DNA of 15,007 bases from Bog-793 sp050010315 (GCA_050010315.1 JBEKLG010000034.1:1-15007), one strand, 5' to 3'; positions 1 to 6,616 are shown, counted from the stretch's first letter. Notes: generated by a model from the sequence alone, not told the origin. Numbers and translations are program-made.

Positions 1-39
1 TTATGAGCCGTGTGCTCTTACCAACTGAGCTACGCCGCC
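1..39 (-). tRNA. tRNA-Met (CAU), 3' part cut by window edge
   Basis: Read on the minus strand this is the 5' half of a tRNA: acceptor strand GGCGGCG, then U8 A9, a D arm with stem GCUC/GAGC, an anticodon stem starting CACGG, and the loop CUCAUAA, which places CAU at positions 34-36. The window ends just after the anticodon loop, so the T arm and acceptor 3' strand are not seen. The anticodon stem lacks the run of three G-C pairs typical of initiator tRNA, so elongator Met is favoured. A CAU anticodon could also be the tRNA-Ile that is modified to lysidine. It lies 10 nt downstream of tRNA-Thr and is probably on the same transcript. Confidence 0.85.
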
Positions 40-49
40 TTCGACTGCG

Positions 50-122
50 AGCCCCCTGTCGGAATCGAACCGACGACAACAGCCTTACCATGGCTGTGCT
101 CTGCCGACTGAGCTAAGGGGGC
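50..122 (-). tRNA. tRNA-Thr (GGU)
   Basis: The minus strand folds as a full 73-nt tRNA: acceptor GCCCCCU pairs with AGGGGGC, discriminator U at 50, D stem GCUC/GAGC, anticodon stem CAGCC/GGCUG with loop AUGGUAA (anticodon GGU at 89-87), and a T arm with GUUCGAUUC. No CCA follows the discriminator, so the CCA end must be added by nucleotidyltransferase. A Thr-Met tRNA pair pointing the same way is the familiar actinobacterial arrangement ahead of rpmG-secE-nusG, which would lie beyond the left edge (inference). Confidence 0.96.
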
Positions 123-153
123 AGCGGACCCGGATTTGGCCCCGACGGCTCGC

Positions 154-159
154 ATCTTA
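154..159 (-). promoter_or_regulatory. Candidate -10 box of the tRNA-Thr/tRNA-Met transcript
   Basis: On the minus strand TAAGAT lies 31 nt upstream of the first base of tRNA-Thr, so transcription would start near 147 with a leader of about 25 nt. No convincing TTGACA-like -35 box is visible at the expected spacing. The interval 123-224 otherwise holds only this element and the divergent promoter of the acetyltransferase. Confidence 0.45.
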
Positions 160-211
160 CCCGCGGGCGCGCGCCGTAGGCGACGGGCCTGGCCGGTCGC
201 GCGCCGGTCGG

Positions 212-217
212 TAGTGT
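212..217 (+). promoter_or_regulatory. -10 box for leaderless transcript of the GNAT gene
   Basis: TAGTGT is followed by exactly 7 nt and then the GTG start codon at 225. That spacing places the transcription start on the first base of the start codon, as in leaderless actinobacterial mRNAs. No Shine-Dalgarno is present between the box and the GTG, which supports the leaderless reading. No clear -35 box is seen. Confidence 0.55.
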
Positions 218-224
218 CATCGGC

Positions 225-710
225 GTGGAGATCCGCACGGCCGAAGCGGGCGACGCCGAGGCGATTCGTTCGATCTACAACGCCGAGGTGGCCGGCTCGA
301 CGGTCACGTTCGACTTGGTCGAGCGCACGCTGGCCGAGCACGAGGAGTGGATGGCGCAGCATTCCGGCGTCTACGCGCTCCTCGTCGCCACCGACTGCGG
401 CGGGATCATCGGCTTCGCCTCCCTCTCGCCTTACCGGCCACGCCCGGCCTACTCGACGACCGTCGAGGACTCCGTCTACGTCGCCGGGGACCACCGCGGC
501 CGGGGCGTCGGCAGGGCGCTTCTCGCCGAGCTCGTGGCGCGGGCCCGGATGCACGGCTTCCACTCGGTGATGGCGAGGATCGTCGGTGACCACGAGGCCT
601 CGATCGCGCTCCACCGCTCGTGTGGATTCGAGCTCATCGGCACCGAGCACGAGGTCGGGCGGAAGTTCGGCCGGTGGCTCGACGTCGACCTCATGCAGCT
701 GCTCCTGTGA
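225..710 (+). CDS. GNAT N-acetyltransferase, phosphinothricin acetyltransferase-like
   Basis: This 161-residue protein transfers acetyl from acetyl-CoA to an amino group and is probably cytosolic. It resembles the phosphinothricin/methionine sulfone/sulfoximine acetyltransferase branch: an N-terminal MEIRTAEAGDAEAIRSIYN segment, EDSVYV at about 81-86 (strand before the CoA loop, with the family's conserved acidic residue), the acetyl-CoA loop RGRGVG at 91-96 followed by RALL, and the C-terminal ASIALHRSCGF motif at about 125-135. Length is normal for the family. The GTG start is chosen because the conserved N-terminus begins there and a -10 box sits 7 nt upstream. The gene ends only 2 nt before the stop of the convergent mannosyltransferase gene. 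The true substrate cannot be read from sequence; N-acetylation of an amino-acid-like toxin is the family expectation. Confidence 0.9.
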   Translation: MEIRTAEAGDAEAIRSIYNAEVAGSTVTFDLVERTLAEHEEWMAQHSGVYALLVATDCGGIIGFASLSPYRPRPAYSTTVEDSVYVAGDHRGRGVGRALLAELVARARMHGFHSVMARIVGDHEASIALHRSCGFELIGTEHEVGRKFGRWLDVDLMQLLL

Positions 711-712
711 AG

Positions 713-2410
713 CTAGGCGGAGCCGACCAACGCCTTCGGCGACATGCGGCCCCGCGGGTACTTCGGCCTCAAGAAGAAGGCGCCGAGCGCGACGAGAGCG
801 GCGCAGGCGAAGGCGACGAGGACACTGTTCGCCGACTCGATCTCGGTCACGAACACGTGCCCGCCCGTGAGGCCGAGGAAGCAGGCGAGTCCCGACACGG
901 CGATCAGGACCTTGCGCGTCAGGCCCGCGGCGACCGGGGCGAGAAAGACGAAGCCCCACGACAGGTACCAGAGCTGGACGACCGGACCGAGGACGACCAC
1001 GGCGAGCAGACTCCAACCGAGCGCCTGGAGAGGCCCGATCCGTTCCGAGTCGACGAGCAGCCAGAGCCCGATGAGCCCGGCGAGACACGCCGCCGAGCCC
1101 CGGACGACGGTGAGAATCCCGTGGATGTGGGTGCCGAAGCCGACGGCACTCACGATGTGGCCGAGGACGAGCGCGACCCCGGTCGCCGGGTCGAGCCAGG
1201 ATCGGACGGTGTCGGGGTTGGTGAGGCCGCTGATCCATCCCCACCCGAGACCGGCCGCCTCGGAAATGCAGACCATCGTCCCGAGGGCGATCAGCAACGC
1301 TGTCGCCACGGGTCGGACGCGCTCGCGGATGCTCCGGCCCGGACCGAGCCACTCCCACCCGATGTAGACGGCGCCGATGAGCGCCGGGACCTTCACCGCC
1401 GCCCCGAGCGCGCAAACGACGATGCCGGCGACCGGTCGACCCCGGCGGGCGAGCGCGTACCCGGCGACGAGCAGGCCGAGCATGAGCGCGTCGTTGTGCG
1501 CCCCGCCGACGAGGTGCAAAAGCACGAGCGGGTTGAGGGCCGCGAGGACGAAGGCTGCCGCGGGGTCCCGCCGGAACGACCGGGCGATCGACGGGACGGC
1601 GACGGCGAACAGTACGACGCCGCCGAGCGCGAGCAGGCGCAGCTCGACGACTGATAGCAGGAGGTTGTGGTGCGCGAAGGCGACGATCCAACCGTCGACG
1701 ACCAAGAACAACGGGCCGTACGGCGAGGACACGTTCCCCCACAGCGGGTCGACAAGGTGGGAGAACGGCGTCGCACCGAGGACGTTCGTCCCGTAGAGAT
1801 AGGGGTTGATGCCGTGGGTCATCATCTCGCCCTGGGCGGCGTAGGCATAGACGTCGCGACTGAAAAGGGGCGCGACGACGAGCAACGGCAGCACCCAGGC
1901 GACAAAGACCGGGACGAGGCGGGCGACGGGGATGCCCGGCCGGTGCGAGGTCAGCTTGACGATGTCGTACCAGGTCCGCAACAAAAGCACCATCCCGCCG
2001 TAGACGGCGACGACGCCGAAGAACAGCCACTGCCCTGGCGCGGGGTTGTAGCCCTGCACGAGGGTTGGGGCGGGGATCCCGAAGTACCACGAACCGGCGA
2101 GCTTCGAGGTGAACGGGGAGTTCGGCTGGGTCGCGCCGAGAAAGATCGCCGTCGTCGCGACAAAACCCAGGAGCGCCGGTCGGACGAGCGACCACCCGAG
2201 CTTCGTCACCCCGGGGGCGTAGGGCTCGACGGGCTGCTCGCGCTGTCGCCAGCGGTCGAACTCGGACTCGATCCACCTCCCGACCGCCCGCAGACCCGGC
2301 GATGAAGCGATGGGGGTCGCGCCCCGAAAGACATGCTGGCGCAGGCCCGTGGGCCGGTCCCCCCCGGGGAGCGCGATCGCGCCCTGCCGATCGAGTTGAC
2401 CCGTCGACAC
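713..2410 (-). CDS. mptB: Polyprenol-phosphomannose-dependent alpha-1,6-mannosyltransferase, MptB-like (GT-C)
   Basis: A 565-residue multi-pass membrane protein of the GT-C fold. About 75 hydrophilic residues come first, then roughly a dozen hydrophobic helices. The first long external loop carries FSRDVYAYAAQGEMM at about 183-197, with D186 in the position of the catalytic acid, followed by GINPY at 200-204. This motif pair is the hallmark of MptA/MptB-type enzymes, which use polyprenyl-phosphate-mannose to extend the alpha-1,6-mannan core of lipomannan in mycobacteria and corynebacteria. A later segment LNPLVLLHLVGGAHND is also typical. The GTG start lies 6 nt behind a TAGGCT box, consistent with a leaderless mRNA. 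Assignment to the MptA/MptB group is firm. B rather than A, and the actual glycan acceptor in this organism, are inferences. The YfhO-like gene is divergent from it. Confidence 0.82.
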   Translation of the reverse strand: MSTGQLDRQGAIALPGGDRPTGLRQHVFRGATPIASSPGLRAVGRWIESEFDRWRQREQPVEPYAPGVTKLGWSLVRPALLGFVATTAIFLGATQPNSPFTSKLAGSWYFGIPAPTLVQGYNPAPGQWLFFGVVAVYGGMVLLLRTWYDIVKLTSHRPGIPVARLVPVFVAWVLPLLVVAPLFSRDVYAYAAQGEMMTHGINPYLYGTNVLGATPFSHLVDPLWGNVSSPYGPLFLVVDGWIVAFAHHNLLLSVVELRLLALGGVVLFAVAVPSIARSFRRDPAAAFVLAALNPLVLLHLVGGAHNDALMLGLLVAGYALARRGRPVAGIVVCALGAAVKVPALIGAVYIGWEWLGPGRSIRERVRPVATALLIALGTMVCISEAAGLGWGWISGLTNPDTVRSWLDPATGVALVLGHIVSAVGFGTHIHGILTVVRGSAACLAGLIGLWLLVDSERIGPLQALGWSLLAVVVLGPVVQLWYLSWGFVFLAPVAAGLTRKVLIAVSGLACFLGLTGGHVFVTEIESANSVLVAFACAALVALGAFFLRPKYPRGRMSPKALVGSA

Positions 2411-2416
2411 GCCAGG

Positions 2417-2422
2417 AGCCTA
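2417..2422 (-). promoter_or_regulatory. -10 box for leaderless transcript of the MptB-like gene
   Basis: On the minus strand TAGGCT is followed by 6 nt (CCTGGC) and the GTG start at 2410. There is no Shine-Dalgarno between them. It lies in the 174-bp divergent intergenic region shared with the YfhO-like gene. Confidence 0.5.
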
Positions 2423-2492
2423 CCGACTCGGCCCCATGAGATGCGACGCCGGCAGGTGGCGACGAGGGTCGCCCCGCCCGGAACCGCTGGGA

Positions 2493-2498
2493 TACCGT
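2493..2498 (+). promoter_or_regulatory. -10 box upstream of the YfhO-like gene
   Basis: TACCGT is followed by 6 nt and then GTG ATG at 2505-2510. A transcript would begin at or very near 2505, 80 nt before the proposed start of the YfhO-like protein. This excludes the longer upstream arginine-rich extension of that frame as coding sequence. An identical hexamer is used by the exporter gene at 8311-8306. Confidence 0.45.
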
Positions 2499-2504
2499 TC
2501 CAGC

Positions 2505-2603
2505 GTGATGACGCGAACCGTGGCCACCTCCCCGCCGAGAGGCGCCGGCGCACGACCCGCGGCTCGGCGCCAACCAAGCGACAGGTGCGTGTCACGCGAC
2601 TGA
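2505..2603 (+). CDS. Possible leaderless short upstream reading frame (32 codons)
   Basis: If transcription starts 6-7 nt after the TACCGT box, the mRNA begins with GTG ATG and opens a 32-codon frame (start MMTRTVATS, end DRCVSRD) that stops with TGA at 2601-2603. The stop lies 16 nt beyond the GTG (2585) proposed for the YfhO-like protein, so the two frames overlap. The peptide is arginine-rich with one cysteine near the end and matches nothing I recognise. It could act by translational coupling or attenuation, since the downstream GTG lacks a good Shine-Dalgarno. It could equally be a chance frame. This rests only on the promoter spacing. Confidence 0.3.
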   Translation: MMTRTVATSPPRGAGARPAARRQPSDRCVSRD

Positions 2604-5245
2604 CCCGCGGCGACCGATTCGCGCTCGCCGTCCTCTTTGGAGTGCCCCTCGTCGCCTTCTCGCTCCCCGCGGCCCTCGGTTACCCCCTGCTCACCGGGGA
2701 CGCGGTCATCCAGAACTACCCCTTGCGGGTGCTCGCCGGCGAGATCCTCCGCCACGGACACCTCCCCGTGTACGACCCGTTCGCCTGGGCCGGCACGCCG
2801 CTCCTCGCCTCGTCGAACGCCGGCTCCCTCTTCCCAGGCATCGTTTTCTTCGCGCTCCTCCCGGCGCTCGTCGCCTGGGTCGCGACCGAGGTCGTCGCCT
2901 TCGCCGGCGCGGCGGTCGGCCTCTATACGTTCCTCCGTTTCAGTGGCCTGCGACCGCTCTCCGCGGCCCTTGGCGGCGCGGCCTTCGGGCTCGGGGGCTT
3001 CGTCACCTCGCAGGCCGTCCACCTCGACGTCGTCGAGACCGCGGCCGCGCTCACCTGGGTGATCGTCGCTGTCGAGCGGATCGCCCGGGGACCGGACCGG
3101 CACCGGCTCGCCTGGACGGCCCTGCTCGCTGCCGCCACCGGCGCGACGGTGCTCGCGGGCAGCCCCGAGATCGCGGTCTACTCCGCCCTCGCGGCGGTGA
3201 TCTACGCCTGTTCGCTCCTCTTGCACTCCCAACGGCGGGCGGCAACGGCGGCGCTGTACGCGATCGGCGGCGGCGCCGGTGCGCTGATCGGGGCGGTCCA
3301 GGTGCTGCCGACCGCCCGCTTCGTCGCCGTCTCCCAACGCGCCCACGTCACGCTCTCCTTCCTCACCTCGGGAGAGCTGCGGGTCAACGAACTGCCCCTG
3401 CTCCTCGCACCCCACATCCTCGGCGGAGGCCCCATCGGCCTCGCCACCTACGTCGGGAGCTACAACCTCGGCGAAATCGACGCCTATCCCGGCGTTCTCG
3501 CCCTCGTCGCCCTCGTCGCCCTGGCGTTCCGTTGGCGCTCGCCGCGGGCGTCGGCGATCCGCGTCTGGTACCTGATCGGCGGGATCGGGATGCTCATCGC
3601 CCTCGGCTCGGCAACCCCCCTCCCCCACCTCCTCCTCCATCTCCCCGTGATCGGCGAAAGCCGGCTGCTGAGCCGCGCCCTGCTGCTCGTCGCCCTCGCC
3701 TGCTCCGTGATCTTCGCCCACTGGACGGCGGAGGTCGCAGATCCGGGGAGCGCCGTTCCTTCGCGGCGGATGCCGGCACCGGGGCGGCTAGGGGACCGTC
3801 TCGAGCACTACCTCCCTCTCGCCGTCCCCGGGGCGATCCTCGCCCTCCTCGCCGCTGTCGCCATCGGCGGCGACTCCGTCGCCCGCCCGCTCGCCGGTGA
3901 ACCCCTCGGACCGTGGACCGTCGCCCGGGTCGCGCCCTACCTCGCGGTCGCGGCGGCGATCGCCCTGGCGGCCGCCTGCTTCCTCGTCGTCGCCCCCAGG
4001 CTCCCGCGTCGGCGACGCGTCACCGCCCTCGTCGCCTTGGCCGTCGTCGACCTCCTCGTGTTCAGCGTCAACCAGAGCTCGCTCGCGCCGGTCCGGGCGG
4101 ACGAACTCGGCCAGCCGAACCGTCTCGAGCACGAGCTCGCCGCCGCCGTCGGCGAAAACGGCCGATTCCTCGTCGTCGACCACTTCCGCATCGGCGGCAA
4201 ACAGCTGAACGAACTCGGCGCGCCGAACCTCAACGTCTTCTTCCGGCTCGCGAGCGCCCAGGGTTACGGCTCGCTCGCCTGGGCTCCCTACGTCTACGCG
4301 ACGGGGACGCACGGCCAGAACAGGGCGGCATCGACGGCTCTCGCCTCGGGCGTCTTCGACACCCTCGACGTGCGGGCGTTGCTCGTGCTGCCGTGGGCCT
4401 TCCAGCACGCGGTCGCGCCGGGACGCCCGGGGCTGGTCGCGCTGTCGCGCTCGGCCGCGACGACGCGGTATTTCGGAGGCGAGGTCGACGTCGCTTCGGT
4501 CGCGATCTCGCCGGTCCCAGGCGACCGGGTCCGCCTGCTCGGCCCCGAGGCCCGTGCCATCCGTCTTGTCGGCCTGCGCACCGAGTACGCGCCGGCCGGC
4601 GTCGTTGTCGGCACGAACGGCGCGACCGCCTATTTCCCAAAGGGGCTGCGCAGCTTCGGGGTAGTGCTCGCCCCGAGTGCCGGCGGGCCACCCGAACTTT
4701 CCGTGTCGGTGTCGCCGGTCGGCGGCGCGCCATTCTCGCCGACCGGACCGCTCGCCGCCTACGTCACGCCACCGCACTGGAAGGTTGCGGGGACGATCGG
4801 CGTCTACCTCTTGCTCAGCGACACGCGGGCCTTCGGCCCGCTCACCGCGTTCTCCCCTTCCGGCGCCCGGCGGGTGTCAGCCCGAATCCGGGTCGTCGCC
4901 TCGTCGCCGTGGACGCCGACCGAGACGGTCGAGGTCGAGGCGCCGCAGCGGCTGCTCCTCGTCCGCGGCGTCGCCGACCTCCCCGGCTGGCGGGTGACGG
5001 CCACGACCGCCGGCCGCGCCGAACCGGCGACCCTGCGACGGCTCGGCGTCGTGCAGGCGGTCGAGCTGCCGGCCGGACAAAGCGTCGTCACGTTCACCTA
5101 CGACCCGCCCGGGTTGGCGCTCGGCGTCGCGCTCGCCGTCGCGGGGTGGGCGCTTTTCCTCGCCCTCTTGGCGCTCGATCTCCTCGTCGCCCGGCGGAGG
5201 GTGGGATCGACCCGCAATGCGGCGGATGGCACGCCCCGGCGTTGA
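2585..5245 (+). CDS. YfhO-family multi-pass membrane protein, probable GT-C glycosyltransferase-like
   Basis: An 886-residue membrane protein. After a short basic N-terminus and a first helix come LLTGDAVIQNYPL at about 35-47 and PVYDPFAWAGTPL at about 61-73. These are the conserved first extracytoplasmic loop of the YfhO family (D39 and the QNYP stretch), similar in layout to GT-C enzymes. About a dozen helices follow, then a large, mostly soluble, beta-rich region from roughly residue 500 to 850, and a final helix before a basic tail. In Firmicutes YfhO is linked to glycosylation of lipoteichoic acid; the role in actinobacteria is not established. The reading frame stays open well upstream, but that part is arginine-rich and precedes the likely transcription start. 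GTG 2585 is the only start codon in this frame between the promoter and the first helix. It is divergent from the MptB-like gene, suggesting a shared envelope-glycan role (inference). Confidence 0.8.
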   Translation: MRVTRLTRGDRFALAVLFGVPLVAFSLPAALGYPLLTGDAVIQNYPLRVLAGEILRHGHLPVYDPFAWAGTPLLASSNAGSLFPGIVFFALLPALVAWVATEVVAFAGAAVGLYTFLRFSGLRPLSAALGGAAFGLGGFVTSQAVHLDVVETAAALTWVIVAVERIARGPDRHRLAWTALLAAATGATVLAGSPEIAVYSALAAVIYACSLLLHSQRRAATAALYAIGGGAGALIGAVQVLPTARFVAVSQRAHVTLSFLTSGELRVNELPLLLAPHILGGGPIGLATYVGSYNLGEIDAYPGVLALVALVALAFRWRSPRASAIRVWYLIGGIGMLIALGSATPLPHLLLHLPVIGESRLLSRALLLVALACSVIFAHWTAEVADPGSAVPSRRMPAPGRLGDRLEHYLPLAVPGAILALLAAVAIGGDSVARPLAGEPLGPWTVARVAPYLAVAAAIALAAACFLVVAPRLPRRRRVTALVALAVVDLLVFSVNQSSLAPVRADELGQPNRLEHELAAAVGENGRFLVVDHFRIGGKQLNELGAPNLNVFFRLASAQGYGSLAWAPYVYATGTHGQNRAASTALASGVFDTLDVRALLVLPWAFQHAVAPGRPGLVALSRSAATTRYFGGEVDVASVAISPVPGDRVRLLGPEARAIRLVGLRTEYAPAGVVVGTNGATAYFPKGLRSFGVVLAPSAGGPPELSVSVSPVGGAPFSPTGPLAAYVTPPHWKVAGTIGVYLLLSDTRAFGPLTAFSPSGARRVSARIRVVASSPWTPTETVEVEAPQRLLLVRGVADLPGWRVTATTAGRAEPATLRRLGVVQAVELPAGQSVVTFTYDPPGLALGVALAVAGWALFLALLALDLLVARRRVGSTRNAADGTPRR

Positions 5246-5284
5246 TCAGCCCGCGCCGCGAGCGGCCGAGTCCTGCCGGGAAGC

Positions 5285-5989
5285 TCAGCCGGTGGGCGCC
5301 GAGCTCCGCCGGGGGCCGGCCCGGCCGCCCCGGAAGGGCAGGTCGAGCAGGAAAAGCAGCACGAGGGCGACCCCGGCCGCGCTGACGACGTACCAGGGCC
5401 ACGGGCCGAGGAGCCGTAGCACGGTCCACTCGCCGGGAGGGCGCCGCAGGAACATGTAGTTCGCGCCGGTCACGGCGTCGATGAGACCGACGAACGCCGT
5501 ATAGCAGGCGGTGACGGCGAACACCCGGGGTACCGCCCCGGGGCGTGGCCGGAGCCGCAGCCCGACGACGAGGAAAAGCGCCGCGAACACGATCCCCAGG
5601 TGACCGACGACGTACTCGAAAAACACGAGGTGGGGGAAGCCGACCGCCAGGTCCGGGGTCAGCACGGCCTGCAGCGTTGCGGCGAGCCCGATGAAATAGG
5701 TCAGTTCGACGAGCAGTGGGACCCGCCACCAGCAGGCGATCGCGGCGACGACCACGCCCGCGTTGCACAGCGCGAGCGGCAACGAGGTCTCCGCCGTCCA
5801 CCTGCTCGCCACGACGAGACCGACGGTGTAGGCGACGATGTCGGCCGCGAGCGCCGTGCCGATCAGGCGGCCGACCACGATCCGCCACGGTCCGGGTTTG
5901 CGTCGTGCGAGAAGGCAGGCGACCGCGCAACCGGCGGCGCCAATTCCGACCGCCGTCCAGTAAGCGGTCGGTGAGACGACGGCGATCAC
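5285..5989 (-). CDS. YwaF/TIGR02206-family integral membrane protein
   Basis: A 234-residue protein with about seven hydrophobic segments. The family's signature positions are present: LPLALC at 70-75, YFIGLAATLQAVLTPDL at about 98-114, a histidine at 120 followed by FFEYVVGH at 123-130, GANYMFL at 175-181 and a GPWPWY stretch near 195-200. This is the TIGR02206/YwaF group (related to eukaryotic TMEM164). The bacterial function is unknown to me; the conserved Cys/His residues resemble those of TMEM164, described as an acyltransferase. GTG at 5989 is chosen because the first helix begins directly after it and AAGGA lies about 7 nt upstream. A longer in-frame extension to 6076 is arginine-rich and unlikely. 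It is convergent with the YfhO-like gene, with 39 nt between stops. Confidence 0.85.
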   Translation of the reverse strand: MIAVVSPTAYWTAVGIGAAGCAVACLLARRKPGPWRIVVGRLIGTALAADIVAYTVGLVVASRWTAETSLPLALCNAGVVVAAIACWWRVPLLVELTYFIGLAATLQAVLTPDLAVGFPHLVFFEYVVGHLGIVFAALFLVVGLRLRPRPGAVPRVFAVTACYTAFVGLIDAVTGANYMFLRRPPGEWTVLRLLGPWPWYVVSAAGVALVLLFLLDLPFRGGRAGPRRSSAPTG

Positions 5990-5993
5990 CTTC

Positions 5994-6269
5994 TTATCCT
6001 TGCGCGGGCGACTTCGTGAATTCCCGCGCCGAATCAGCCACCGGAAGCAACGTCCGTGCCCGCTCTGTCTCCGCAAGGCCGGGTCCTACGACCCACGGGT
6101 CGGCCTGCGGGGGGATGGGCGAGGGACTGCACACGGCTGGGGGTTCGCCGACCCGTTGGCCGGGCAAGCCTGAGAAGGGCAATCCGGCCTTCCCCACGCT
6201 GTCGCGGTGCGGCCGATCGAGGAAGTCGCGGTGTCCGCTCACAGCCGAGGTCCGCGAGGCGCCCTTCAT
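5994..6269 (-). CDS. Possible small protein (91 codons) abutting the YwaF-like gene, unrecognised
   Basis: An ATG-started frame runs through the gap upstream of the YwaF-like gene and stops with TAA only 4 nt before that gene's GTG. Its last codons (CAA GGA TAA) supply the AAGGA that would be the ribosome binding site of the next gene, an arrangement typical of coupled genes. The product would be soluble, proline-rich and without a recognisable domain. By hand count about 78% of third positions are G or C, which looks lower than in the surrounding certain genes (not counted there), and no Shine-Dalgarno or -10 box fits its own ATG. The same DNA is rich in inverted repeats, so it may instead be non-coding. 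Confidence 0.22.
   Translation of the reverse strand: MKGASRTSAVSGHRDFLDRPHRDSVGKAGLPFSGLPGQRVGEPPAVCSPSPIPPQADPWVVGPGLAETERARTLLPVADSAREFTKSPAQG
6074..6189. other. Inverted-repeat-rich intergenic segment, candidate structured RNA
   Basis: Three nested or adjacent stems are visible. GCAaGGCC near 6074-6080 can pair with GGCCTGC at 6102-6108. Inside it GGGTC (6081-6085) pairs with GACCC (6090-6094) over a 4-nt loop, or alternatively GACCC pairs with GGGTC at 6097-6101. Further on, GGCCGG (6158-6163) pairs with CCGGCC (6184-6189), enclosing a second short stem GCC/GGC (6168-6170 with 6178-6180). Competing stems are a feature of regulatory RNAs, but GC-rich DNA gives stems by chance. I could not match it to RNase P RNA, SRP RNA, tmRNA or a riboswitch class. 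The rest of 5990-6334 holds only the weak 91-codon frame and a repeated 14-mer. Confidence 0.3.
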
Positions 6270-6335
6270 CCTTTGTCCGACGGGCCGCGGTCGGTGTCTC
6301 GGAAATGCCGCCGCCGGGCAACGGTGCGGCCGATC
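6205..6335. repeat. Repeated 14-mer, two copies 117 bp apart
   Basis: CGGTGCGGCCGATC occurs at 6205-6218 and again at 6322-6335 in direct orientation; the interval given spans both. A related 9-mer, GTCGCGGTG, occurs at 6201-6209 and 6225-6233. The copies flank the start of the doubtful 91-codon frame. They could be operator half-sites, remnants of a duplication, or chance in GC-rich sequence. No partner protein is evident. Confidence 0.35.
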
Positions 6336-6376
6336 CGTCCGTCGGACGGCTCCTCCGCCCGGTCCGGCGTCGGGCG
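6335..6376 (-). terminator. Tandem hairpins after the exporter/small-protein genes, candidate terminator
   Basis: Two perfect stems follow directly after the small gene's stop at 6378: CGCCCG (6356-6361) with CGGGCG (6371-6376) around a 9-nt loop, and CCGTCC (6335-6340) with GGACGG (6344-6349) around a 3-nt loop. Neither is followed by a U tract on the minus strand. This suits the hairpin-only terminators common in high-GC actinobacteria but is weaker evidence than a classical intrinsic terminator. Confidence 0.4.
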
Positions 6377-6377
6377 C

Positions 6378-6608
6378 CTAGAAGGTCGCGGGGCCGGCGC
6401 GGCGTGAGCGGGACGGCTTGTGCGCCGGGTGCCGGGTCCAGCTGTCGACGAAGGCGTGCGCCTGATGGCACGCCTCGGAGACCGAGGCGCCGTGCGCGTA
6501 GTAGACGCGGGCGACGGCGGCGGCCCGGGCGGCTGTGGCGCCATCGCCCGGCCGCTCTTCGCTGACCCAGGCGCGGACTGCCTCCGCGAGGACACGATCA
6601 TTTCTCAA
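6378..6608 (-). CDS. Small hypothetical protein (76 aa) downstream of the drug exporter
   Basis: The frame begins with TTG at 6608, 8 nt behind AGGGGAGG, the best Shine-Dalgarno seen in the window. That signal decides the start. The gene begins 22 nt after the exporter's stop and is probably translated from the same mRNA. The product starts MRNDRVLAEAVRAWVSEE, then has a likely helical core with paired tyrosines and a Cys/His cluster (ARVYYAHG, SEACHQAHAFVDSW) and ends in a basic tail (HKPSRSRRAG). There is no signal peptide or membrane helix. I do not recognise a family. An alternative GTG at 6620 would overlap the Shine-Dalgarno and is less likely. A role linked to the exporter is only suggested by position. 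Confidence 0.6.
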   Translation of the reverse strand: MRNDRVLAEAVRAWVSEERPGDGATAARAAAVARVYYAHGASVSEACHQAHAFVDSWTRHPAHKPSRSRRAGPATF

Positions 6609-6616
6609 GGCAACCA

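Noticed and set aside
620..1654. 344-codon plus-strand frame antisense to the mannosyltransferase
   Set aside because: The composition is acidic/arginine low-complexity of the kind produced antisense to GC-rich membrane proteins. No domain is visible.
30..2573. 847-codon open frame on the minus strand across tRNA-Thr, the acetyltransferase and the mannosyltransferase
   Set aside because: It is very arginine/proline-rich, overlaps a tRNA and is out of phase with the clearly conserved MptB-like frame. Long shadow frames are expected at this GC content.
5990..6377. Known structured RNAs (RNase P, SRP, tmRNA, cobalamin, TPP, SAM, ZTP, glycine, c-di-GMP or fluoride riboswitch) in the gap
   Set aside because: Partial resemblances such as GGGAAGGC and CTGAGA were found, but the remaining conserved boxes of each class are absent, so no class is named.
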